Part shown: piece by piece, positions 41,551-48,921 of the stretch
Position numbering within the stretch: the stretch's first letter is position 1
How the letters are laid out: every line of letters starts with the position of its first letter
Assembly: GCA_002448305.1 (NCBI GenBank)
Contig: DJWY01000030.1
Location: forward strand, 67,253-131,252
Length of the DNA stretch: 64,000 nt
Direction of reading: 5' to 3'
DNA from: Selenomonadales bacterium UBA7018
GTDB lineage: Bacteria; Bacillota; Negativicutes; Selenomonadales; Selenomonadaceae
Program-made: the position numbers and the translations under genes
Notes under the pieces: model-generated
Seen by the model: the letters and a program-made list of their open reading frames with translations, nothing else
The model's database searches: none
What the model was told of the DNA's origin: nothing

Positions 41551-43565
41551 TGCAAAATTACAACAACGAAGAAGTCGCCCGTGCGGTTTTAAGCAAGGTA
41601 TTAGCCGACCAATACGACATGATAACTTACATTGTCGACGGGCAATACAGCGTATTCATTGGCGACGAATCGAAAATTCAACGCGGTAGCATTTTCCCGC
41701 GCAAGCGCAACGGTCGCTACGAAGATTATTTAAACGAACAAATTCGCCCCGTCTTGACAGGCACGACTGAAGAGCGCGAAAAATTTTATAAAGCCCTCAC
41801 CCTTGAAAGGATTGAGCACGCTTTGGAATTGCGCGAGCCTTACGAAGTCAATATTCACTGCTTCATTGACGGCGAAATTTTCCATAAGCGATTTGTTTTT
41901 TATTTGGTCGACAAAGCGACAAAGTTTTATATTTTGCTGAAAAGTGACACCACTAAAATTCAGCGTGCGCAGTTCGCTAGAAATGAACAGCTTAAAACCG
42001 CGCTTGAAATCGCTAATCAAGCCAATGTCGCTAAAACCGCGTTTCTTTCCGCAATGAGTCACGAAATCCGCACGCCTATGAATGCCATTATCGGGCTTGA
42101 TACAATCGCGCTCAAGGAAAACGATTTAGAAAAAATCCGCGAATACCTGAAGAAAATCGGCTCAAGTGCGCGGCATTTGCTCGGCATTATCAACGATATT
42201 TTAGATATGAGCCGCATTGAAAGCGGGCGCATGATTCTCAAGCATGAAGAATTTTCCTTCAACGACATGTTGGAGCAGATTAACACAATGGTCAACGGGC
42301 AATGCCGCGATAAGGGCTTGCATTACGATTGCATAATTCGCGGGCACGTCGAAGATTTTTATATTGGCGACGACATGAAGTTAAAGCAGGTCTTGATTAA
42401 TATTCTCGGCAACGCAATTAAGTTCACCGACAAGGGCGGCGAAATTTCTTTTACCATTGAACAGGTCGCGCACTTTGAAGATAAATCGACTTTGCGCTTT
42501 GTCATCAAGGATACGGGCATTGGCATTGACAAGGAATATCTGCCCAAAATTTTCGAGCCGTTTAGCCAGGAGGATTCCGGCTCGTCGACTTCATACGGCG
42601 GCACCGGTCTTGGTATGGCGATTACTAAAAATATCGTCGAGACTATGAACGGTAACATTTCTGTTAAGTCTGATAAGGGCGTCGGCTCGGAATTTACCGT
42701 TAATATTACCCTGCGCAATTCGCCGAAAACTTCTGATTCCGTCAAGGGCAGGAAAATTAACGTTACTGATTTAAGCGTCCTGATTGTCGACGATGACCCG
42801 ATTGCTTGCGAGCACGCCAAAGTTGTCCTTGAGGAAGTCGGCATAAAAGCAGACATTTCGCAAAGCGGGCGCGAGGCGGTTAAAAAAGTTCGGCTAAAAC
42901 GTGCGCGGCACGAAGTTTATAATATTTTACTGATTGATTTGCGAATGCCTGACGTGGACGGAATAGAAGTAACGCGGCGTATTCGCGACATTATCGGCAA
43001 CGAATCGGCGATTATAATTCTGACGGCGTACAGTTGGGACGACCTTATCGAAGAGGCAATGTCAGCGGGCGTTGATAGATTTATGGCAAAGCCGCTTTTC
43101 GCCTCAACCGTTATCAACGAATTTCATCAGACGCTTGCAAAAAAAAATATCGGCGAGCCGACGAAAAAGCTTGCCGAGTTAGAAGGGCGCAAAATCCTAA
43201 TGGCGGAAGATATGCCCGTTAATGCGGAAATAATGATGATGGTTTTATCAATGCGCGGAATGGAAGTTGAGCACGCGCCGAACGGTCAAGAAGCTGTCGA
43301 CACGTTCGCGAAATCGCCGCTAAATTATTTCGATGCAGTGTTAATGGATATAAGAATGCCGATAATGGACGGACTTACAGCAACCGAGACGATACGCGCA
43401 CTGGAACGCCCCGACGCTAAAACCGTTCCGATTATCGCAATGACAGCCAACGCCTTTGATGAGGACGTTCAAAGAAGTTTGCAAGCGGGCATGAATGCGC
43501 ACTTATCAAAGCCCGTCGAACCAGAACATCTTTTTAAAACTCTAGCGGAACTGATAGAGCCTTGA
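41550..43565 (+). CDS. Soluble hybrid histidine kinase with two receiver domains
   Basis: A 671-residue protein without membrane helices. Residues about 1-150 are an uncharacterised, possibly PAS-like input region. HisKA follows with H171 (MSHEIRTPMN), then an HATPase domain (NILGNAIKFT, DTGIGI, TGLGMAI). Two receiver domains come next: D463 (LIDLRMPDVDG) and D600 (LMDIRMPIMDG). Together with the upstream Hpt protein it has every step of a phosphorelay but no DNA-binding or enzymatic output domain. A cytoplasmic signal is likely. Terminated at 43572-43594. Confidence 0.92.
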   Translation: MQNYNNEEVARAVLSKVLADQYDMITYIVDGQYSVFIGDESKIQRGSIFPRKRNGRYEDYLNEQIRPVLTGTTEEREKFYKALTLERIEHALELREPYEVNIHCFIDGEIFHKRFVFYLVDKATKFYILLKSDTTKIQRAQFARNEQLKTALEIANQANVAKTAFLSAMSHEIRTPMNAIIGLDTIALKENDLEKIREYLKKIGSSARHLLGIINDILDMSRIESGRMILKHEEFSFNDMLEQINTMVNGQCRDKGLHYDCIIRGHVEDFYIGDDMKLKQVLINILGNAIKFTDKGGEISFTIEQVAHFEDKSTLRFVIKDTGIGIDKEYLPKIFEPFSQEDSGSSTSYGGTGLGMAITKNIVETMNGNISVKSDKGVGSEFTVNITLRNSPKTSDSVKGRKINVTDLSVLIVDDDPIACEHAKVVLEEVGIKADISQSGREAVKKVRLKRARHEVYNILLIDLRMPDVDGIEVTRRIRDIIGNESAIIILTAYSWDDLIEEAMSAGVDRFMAKPLFASTVINEFHQTLAKKNIGEPTKKLAELEGRKILMAEDMPVNAEIMMMVLSMRGMEVEHAPNGQEAVDTFAKSPLNYFDAVLMDIRMPIMDGLTATETIRALERPDAKTVPIIAMTANAFDEDVQRSLQAGMNAHLSKPVEPEHLFKTLAELIEP

Positions 43566-43571
43566 ATATTT

Positions 43572-43594
43572 CCCGACACGTTCGGGATTTTTTT
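43572..43594 (+). terminator. Terminator of the Hpt/kinase operon
   Basis: CCCGA-cacgt-TCGGG followed by seven T residues. It overlaps the stop codon of the convergent gene at 43593. Confidence 0.85.
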
Positions 43595-44219
43595 AGTCGC
43601 CCAGCGTAGAACGTATCGTGGAAATTTCCTGCGCTGTGAATAATCCTTCGGGCGACTCGCGAATCATTATGTCTTGCAGTCTGACTTTCAAATTTTCCAA
43701 CTCGACCGGCGGGACTGCCGCCTTTGCTGATAAGCTTATAGTTTTTGTCTGTGCGTCGACGTACTTTTGAGTTTTGCGTATGACAAGCTCGACCAATTCG
43801 CGGCTTTCTTCATCAAGCCCTGACGGCGCGTTTAGCATATGAATTCTAAGTTGCTCTTCAATCGAATCCTGTTCTAAATCCAAAAGCCGCATGTGAAACG
43901 CTTCCGCGTTAAAATTTTGCGTGTCCACTGACTTTAAGCCGTCAATGATATTGTGATACGACTGCCAATTTCGGTCAAGGCTGTCAATATTTTTTTGATA
44001 AGCCGCGTACCAATCGCCGAAAATTTTTTGCCGTTCCAATAGTTCCTCAATTTGCGCCCGCGAAAGTTTTTCTTGCCGATTATATTCGCTGACGAAAACG
44101 CTCGTGACAAAGACCGCTAGCAATACCGCGCAGATTATCACGAAAGTTTTTCTGGACGGCGCGAATTTATAAAGTAATGTTAGCGTGATAATCGCCGCGA
44201 TTGAAACCAGATAAATCAT
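43593..44219 (-). CDS. Membrane-anchored hypothetical protein
   Basis: A 208-residue protein of unknown function. Two N-terminal hydrophobic segments (residues 1-15 and about 26-46) are followed by a long, charged, mostly helical region with coiled-coil character (RQEKLSRAQIEELLERQ ...). It starts within the stop codon of the flavodoxin-type gene (ATGA overlap) and ends the six-gene minus operon. No catalytic motif is visible. Confidence 0.7.
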   Translation of the reverse strand: MIYLVSIAAIITLTLLYKFAPSRKTFVIICAVLLAVFVTSVFVSEYNRQEKLSRAQIEELLERQKIFGDWYAAYQKNIDSLDRNWQSYHNIIDGLKSVDTQNFNAEAFHMRLLDLEQDSIEEQLRIHMLNAPSGLDEESRELVELVIRKTQKYVDAQTKTISLSAKAAVPPVELENLKVRLQDIMIRESPEGLFTAQEISTIRSTLGD

Positions 44220-44863
44220 TTCAAGATTAAGTCGCGCCCGATTTCATAAGCCGTCGCGCAATCTTCAGGAAAATGCTTTTCCTTATAAGCGAATTTTTCT
44301 TCAGGGGCGAAGATTGAACTTTCATAGCGCGAATAGTCTTTGAACTGGACGGTATTATAAGCGCGAAGGATTTTCGGAGTAACGCCCAAAATCCTTTTCG
44401 TGAAAAGTTCGTACATGCCAAGACGTTCTTTCATGCCGAATTGCTCGAAATGTTTTTCAGTCATATTCATTGTGTAGATAAATGCACTGGGAAGTTTTTT
44501 CGGAAAGACGGTCGGAATTTCGTCGCTGTAGATGTAATTGGAGAAGAAAAGCCGCTCAATAAAGGCAATCATGCCCGCCGACATATTCATAAAATAAATC
44601 GGGGAACCGAAAATGATAGCGTCGGCGGCTTTAACTTTTTCCAAAACGGGCGAAAGGTCGTCCTTCATGGCGCAGGAGCCGTGCGGACGGCTTTTAAGTT
44701 TGCAAGCGAAACAGCTCGTGCAACCCTTGAAGTTCAGCGAATAAAGATTAACCATTTCGGCTGACGCGCCAGCGTCCTGTGCGCCCTGCATGGCTTGCTG
44801 CAAAAGTTGCGCAGTATTCCAATTTTTGCGCGGGCTTCCGTTAATCGCGATTAGATTTTTCAT
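44216..44863 (-). CDS. Flavodoxin-fold NAD(P)H-dependent oxidoreductase / iron-sulfur flavoprotein
   Basis: A 215-residue flavodoxin-like protein. The FMN phosphate loop is AINGSPRKNWNTAQLL and the second FMN loop is IIFGSPIYFMNMS. Between them lies a Cys motif, GCTSCFACK, with a further Cys in GSCAMKDD, the spacing found in iron-sulfur flavoproteins of anaerobes. It is likely to transfer electrons to an unknown acceptor. It follows the MBL hydrolase gene by 11 bases. Confidence 0.82.
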   Translation of the reverse strand: MKNLIAINGSPRKNWNTAQLLQQAMQGAQDAGASAEMVNLYSLNFKGCTSCFACKLKSRPHGSCAMKDDLSPVLEKVKAADAIIFGSPIYFMNMSAGMIAFIERLFFSNYIYSDEIPTVFPKKLPSAFIYTMNMTEKHFEQFGMKERLGMYELFTKRILGVTPKILRAYNTVQFKDYSRYESSIFAPEEKFAYKEKHFPEDCATAYEIGRDLILK

Positions 44864-44874
44864 AAAAACTCCTC

Positions 44875-45999
44875 CTAAAGTTCAAACCACGTGGAAAATT
44901 TCTGCTCACTAAATGTTATAAGCTCTCCAATTCGCGGCGTCAAGAGTTCGTAATTTTTTTCTGCGCTCGCGGCAAGCAAATCTTTATACGGCTCGTTCCA
45001 AAGGTGTCGCGCCAGTGCAAATTTCCCAGAATGAATCGGCACAACTTTTTTAGCGCGAATATCTTCCGACGCCTGCGCGGTCTCATTTGGTAGCATGTGG
45101 ATTGCGTGCCATGCAAGATTATATTGCCCGTTCTCCATGAATGCCAAATCGAAGCCTTCGAATTTTTTACCAATGTCCTTGAAATGCACACCATATCCGC
45201 CGTCGCCCGAACAAAAAATTTTCCGCGCAGGTGTAATGAAGGCGAACGCGCACCACTCAGTTGGATTTTGCGTCAGCATACGTCCGGAAAAATGTTGGCT
45301 CGGTAAAATGTGCGCCGTCAAACCGCGCCCGAAGTCAATAACCGCGTCCCAATCTTCCTCGATGATTTTATCGGCGTCGAAGCCCCATTGCTCAAAATAT
45401 TCGCCGACGCCCAGCGGACAAAGCACAGTTTTAATTTTGGGCTTGAGTGCGATAATCGTTGGGTAGTCGAGGTGGTCCCAATGGTCATGAGTTATCGCCA
45501 AAATGTCAAGCGGCGGGAAATCGTCAGCGGAATAAATATTGCTACCGTCGAAAGCGCGGTTGACGAAAAAAACCGGCGAAGCATAGGAAGAAAACACCGG
45601 GTCGAGTAAAATTTTACGTCCGGCGAGTTGCAGATAAATTGTCGAATGCCCCAGCCAAATTGCGCAATCATTATCGCCGAGCGAATTTAAATCAGTATTG
45701 ACGGTCGGAATTGGCATTGGCGGCACAAGCCCTGTCTTATCGCCGAATAAAAATTTCCACGTCGCAACGATTCGATTCTCTTTTTCCTGAACGTCATCGC
45801 TCATAACTTTTACGGGCGTCAAGCACTCGAAATGGTCTTTGAAATAATGCGGCGAAGCTAACATTTTTTCAAGGCGCGAACCCGTCGGCAGGCGTCCAAA
45901 TTCCGGACGATTTATATAATAAAAAATTCCGCCGCCCGCCGCCAAAGTCAAGCCCGCGCCGCCGATTAGAAAGTTTCTGATAAAATTTCTGCGATTCAT
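44875..45999 (-). CDS. MBL-fold metallohydrolase with N-terminal membrane/Tat-like signal
   Basis: A 374-residue metallo-beta-lactamase-fold enzyme of the UlaG/NAPE-PLD-like group. Metal ligands: GHST (strand after WLGHST), THDHWDHLD, PSQHFSGR, CSGDGGYG and a late IHSG. The N-terminus MNRRNFIRNFLIGGAG with a hydrophobic stretch resembles a twin-arginine signal lacking the usual Phe spacing, so it is exported or membrane-tethered. Possible substrate: a phospholipid-type phosphodiester, by family analogy only. Overlaps the upstream gene by 4 bases. Confidence 0.83.
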   Translation of the reverse strand: MNRRNFIRNFLIGGAGLTLAAGGGIFYYINRPEFGRLPTGSRLEKMLASPHYFKDHFECLTPVKVMSDDVQEKENRIVATWKFLFGDKTGLVPPMPIPTVNTDLNSLGDNDCAIWLGHSTIYLQLAGRKILLDPVFSSYASPVFFVNRAFDGSNIYSADDFPPLDILAITHDHWDHLDYPTIIALKPKIKTVLCPLGVGEYFEQWGFDADKIIEEDWDAVIDFGRGLTAHILPSQHFSGRMLTQNPTEWCAFAFITPARKIFCSGDGGYGVHFKDIGKKFEGFDLAFMENGQYNLAWHAIHMLPNETAQASEDIRAKKVVPIHSGKFALARHLWNEPYKDLLAASAEKNYELLTPRIGELITFSEQKFSTWFEL

Positions 46000-46844
46000 A
46001 AAACTGAAGCTCCTATTAAAAGTTCTCGACCGTGATTTTTCGCGCTGAGTTTAATAAAATCCTTCGCCGCCGCATGGACAACCACTTGATTTATAAAATC
46101 GCTCAAGTATTCGTCGAAAATTCCTTCGCGCTCGCAAAGGTTCATCAGCCGTTGAAAATTTTCTTCGGCGTCAATGTCGTATTCAATTCTGTGCAGAAGT
46201 CGTGATAAATCTGCGCGGATTTCGGGCTTAAAAAATTCTTTAAGCGCGGCGACTTCGGCAGTACATTTGCAAGCCTTCACCAACCAAATTTTAGTCGTCA
46301 AGTCGTCGCTAAAGTTATCAAAGCCGAAATTTTCCCACGCCTCCGCAGAAAGCTTTTCTATCGCGTCGGGGAGAAAATGTATTTCCTTATAAGTTGCGTC
46401 GTCTAAAAGTTTTACAACGTCCGCTTTCGCCCAAAGTCGACGCTCGTTGTTAGAAAATTTCCCACGCCGTAAACTTTCTAGCACTTCCACGAACCGCACG
46501 TTATAAAATTGTGTCAACAATGCGCCCGAATCCTTCAGCAAGCGATTTAGTTCAAACAGCGTCGTATAAAAATTTTCGCCCGTCGTCAAAACGTCTTGCG
46601 CTAAGATTAGGTCAAAAATTTTCTCCGCATTTGGCAATTCGTCAATTAAATCTGCGCTGAACTCGTCGCAGAGCATTTTTATTTCGGGCGACAACTCTTT
46701 TTTCAGCAGTGCAATCTGCGCGGCGGGCAAAAGTTCTCGCAAGCACGATAAATATTCTTCGCGCTCAATCAAAAGAACATTTAAGGGCAAAAAATTAGGC
46801 GGCACGAACTGTAATAGCCCGCGCCGCTCGTTTTCTTCTCTCAT
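45996..46844 (-). CDS. Degenerate SAM-methyltransferase-like protein
   Basis: A 282-residue protein. The middle (KIFDLILAQDVL ... LNRLLKDSGALLTQFYN) resembles the post-motif region of class I SAM methyltransferases, including the strand after motif IV. The glycine-rich SAM loop (motif I) is not evident; the N-terminal strand reads LNVLLIEREEYLSCL. It may be an inactive or divergent methyltransferase. The C-terminal 110 residues are helical. Its ATG shares a base with the Uma2 stop; four genes here overlap end to end. Confidence 0.55.
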   Translation of the reverse strand: MREENERRGLLQFVPPNFLPLNVLLIEREEYLSCLRELLPAAQIALLKKELSPEIKMLCDEFSADLIDELPNAEKIFDLILAQDVLTTGENFYTTLFELNRLLKDSGALLTQFYNVRFVEVLESLRRGKFSNNERRLWAKADVVKLLDDATYKEIHFLPDAIEKLSAEAWENFGFDNFSDDLTTKIWLVKACKCTAEVAALKEFFKPEIRADLSRLLHRIEYDIDAEENFQRLMNLCEREGIFDEYLSDFINQVVVHAAAKDFIKLSAKNHGRELLIGASVL

Positions 46845-47407
46845 TATTCATAACCCCACTTAAAAATATATTTCAATGGAATTTTCAAGCCGTCAAGAAT
46901 TTTCACGGGAATTTCTGACTTGATAGCGGCTTTTTCTTCTTCCGTCATCGATTCTAAAGATTTTTCATCAGGTAGCATATATTCATCGTCAAGAAAATAT
47001 TTGCCATTTTGCAAAAGATAAACGTCAATAATTTTTGCCCACGGATCAACAATCCAATATTCGCGAACGCCTTGCGCCTCGTAAGTGTCTTTTTTAATAG
47101 TAACGTCTTTTTTGCGCGTTGAATAAGACAAAACTTCAACCACCATATCGGGTGCGCCATAAATGTCACCACCCCAATTTATTATTTGTTTATTTTCCTT
47201 CAAAACAACGCTGAAATCAGGACTGAAAAGGCTGCCGTCTGGAAAATGAATGTCCGTACTGTTAGTAAAGCAATAGCCGAGATTTTTTGCGTCAAGGTAA
47301 GTACCGATAAACATATAAAGTCGTCCGCCAATCGCATTATGTCTGGTATTCGCCGCAGGTGCAATAATTTTTTCTCCTCCAATAATTTCATAAGACGGAT
47401 AAAGCAA
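46844..47407 (-). CDS. Uma2-family (DUF820) endonuclease-like protein
   Basis: A 187-residue PD-(D/E)XK protein of the Uma2 family, abundant in cyanobacteria and some Firmicutes and of unknown role. The nuclease core is SPDFSVVL ... APDMVVEVLS ... KKDTYEAQGVREYWIVDP. TTG at 47407 is the first standard start but has no ribosome binding site nearby; GGAGGCG lies farther up, 8 bases before an in-frame ATA (47428) and 14 before ATT. The true N-terminus may thus include seven more residues (EIINERL). It is in the same frame as, and directly after, the GT41-like gene's stop. Confidence 0.8.
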   Translation of the reverse strand: MLYPSYEIIGGEKIIAPAANTRHNAIGGRLYMFIGTYLDAKNLGYCFTNSTDIHFPDGSLFSPDFSVVLKENKQIINWGGDIYGAPDMVVEVLSYSTRKKDVTIKKDTYEAQGVREYWIVDPWAKIIDVYLLQNGKYFLDDEYMLPDEKSLESMTEEEKAAIKSEIPVKILDGLKIPLKYIFKWGYE

Positions 47408-47428
47408 ACGCTCGTTGATAATTTCTAT

Positions 47429-48811
47429 TTAAATCGCCTCCAATCGCGTATAAAAATCGCGGACAAAAGTTTTCGTGTCAGTCAGTTTATCAAAGGAAAT
47501 TTTCGCTGTCAACGCCGCCAACTTCGCCCGATTGTTTGCAAGGTCGACGGCTTTTTTTATGTAAGCTTCAACATTTTGGACAATCAGCGCGTCAAGGTCG
47601 GCAATGCGCAAAATATCTGCGCCAGTTCGTGTATGCGGCAATTCTCCACACAAATTTAGAACCGAAACGCCCATATATAACGCCAAAGCCGTCATCATGC
47701 CGCCGGTATAGGGGAAGGCGTCGAGAATCAAATCAATTTCACTGTAATCCGTGAAGAAATTATCCTCGCCTCGCCGGACTTGTGCACGCTCAATCCCTAA
47801 AGTTTTAAGGCGGTCAATCAGCGCGACTTGCCGACTTTTAAGCGGTGTCGTGTCGCGGAAAATAATTTTGGCGTCGGGGAGTGCGTCCAAGATTTTTTTG
47901 ACGGCTTTTAAATAATCGTCGCTAAGTTTCATGAAGTTATTCAGACTGCCGAACGTGAAATTTTTATGCGGAAAAGGACGGCGGGCTTTTTTTGCGCGAA
48001 TCATTTTATCATTGGGGCGAAAGGCAAAAGCATTTCCAAGCCGCAAAATTTTTTCGGTGAAAATTTCGTCGTGCGCCGTCAAGAAGTCGTCGCCGATAAA
48101 ATAATCAATCGCGTCAAGCCCCGTCGAATCGAAATAGCCAATGCCACAAAGCTGAATTCGCGCAGGTTTATACGCCGCAATTTGCAAAGTCGAGCCGCCT
48201 TCAGTATGTCCGCCTAAGTCAATCAGAAAATCTGCGCCCGCATCGCGAATTTTTTCCGCCGCCTCAAAAAAACTCGTCTCCGCTATGTCAAAGTAGCCGT
48301 CGACGTTGCGCCGAATTTTTCTAGTGAAAGAGTCCTCTTCCTGCGATAAGCTCCACGCCGTCACGGAAAATTTTTCGCGGTCGTAATCGGTCAACAACGC
48401 TTCGTAAAATCTCGCCGCTGACGAATCGCAAAAGTTAGGCGATATAAACGCTACGGAAATTTTCCCATTCCTAATTTCTAATTCCTCATTCCTAATTGTT
48501 TCCGCGTCGCGATAAAGGGAATTATAAACGGCAAGTTCGTTAATCAGAAACTGCGCGTCGAGTTGCGGCAGATAGTGCAAAGCAAAAAGATAATTCGAGA
48601 AATGCGCCCGCTGACTGCGCAAATATTTATCAGTCAAAGCCGCATTCAATGACGCCTGCGCGGCTCCTTCCGCGTCGCATAAATCATGGAAAGCCGCGCC
48701 AATCAGTTCATGTATTCGCCACGTGTCCTGCGCGGTCGGCAAAAGTTTTTTTAAGCGTTCTAAAGCTTCTCGCGGTTTGTTTTCTTCCAAAAATTTTTTA
48801 GCAACGTCCAT
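47429..48811 (-). CDS. OGT/SPINDLY-type (GT41-like) glycosyltransferase
   Basis: A 460-residue protein with a short TPR-like N-terminus (residues about 1-80) and the GT41 catalytic halves: VAFISPNFCDSSAARFYEALL, the IDLGGHTEGG segment, ARIQLCGIGYFDSTGLDAIDYFIGD, and the UDP-binding LDAFPYTGGMMTALALYMGV followed by LPHTRTGADIL. Bacterial relatives put sugars on Ser/Thr or surface proteins. Residues near 106-117 (RNEELEIRNGK) are encoded by an AATTAGGAAT repeat, in frame at the TPR-catalytic junction. The ribosome binding site abuts a 17-bp palindrome at 48823-48839. First gene of the six-gene operon. Confidence 0.85.
   Translation of the reverse strand: MDVAKKFLEENKPREALERLKKLLPTAQDTWRIHELIGAAFHDLCDAEGAAQASLNAALTDKYLRSQRAHFSNYLFALHYLPQLDAQFLINELAVYNSLYRDAETIRNEELEIRNGKISVAFISPNFCDSSAARFYEALLTDYDREKFSVTAWSLSQEEDSFTRKIRRNVDGYFDIAETSFFEAAEKIRDAGADFLIDLGGHTEGGSTLQIAAYKPARIQLCGIGYFDSTGLDAIDYFIGDDFLTAHDEIFTEKILRLGNAFAFRPNDKMIRAKKARRPFPHKNFTFGSLNNFMKLSDDYLKAVKKILDALPDAKIIFRDTTPLKSRQVALIDRLKTLGIERAQVRRGEDNFFTDYSEIDLILDAFPYTGGMMTALALYMGVSVLNLCGELPHTRTGADILRIADLDALIVQNVEAYIKKAVDLANNRAKLAALTAKISFDKLTDTKTFVRDFYTRLEAI
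48467..48498. repeat. AATTAGGAAT repeat inside the GT41-like gene
   Basis: ATTCCTAATTTCTAATTCCTCATTCCTAATT, translated in frame on the minus strand as Asn-Glu-Glu-Leu-Glu-Ile-Arg-Asn. Confidence 0.88.
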
Positions 48812-48822
48812 TCTAAATCCTC

Positions 48823-48908
48823 CTACTTTTGAAAAGTAGCAAACAGCGGACGCGATTTAACGTTTCACTACTCGAACTAATCGCCGCGCCGGTACGCTTC
48901 GTTGCACT
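48823..48908. repeat. Palindrome plus dispersed repeat upstream of the GT41-like gene
   Basis: Perfect 17-bp palindrome CTACTTTTGAAAAGTAG (48823-48839), immediately 5' (in the gene's direction) of GGAGGA. It continues as GCAAACAGCGGACGCG, and the end of the gap reads ACGCTTCGTTGCACTTCGCTAG; both segments recur at 52259-52425. Confidence 0.8.
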
Positions 48909-48921
48909 TCGCTAGTTACGT

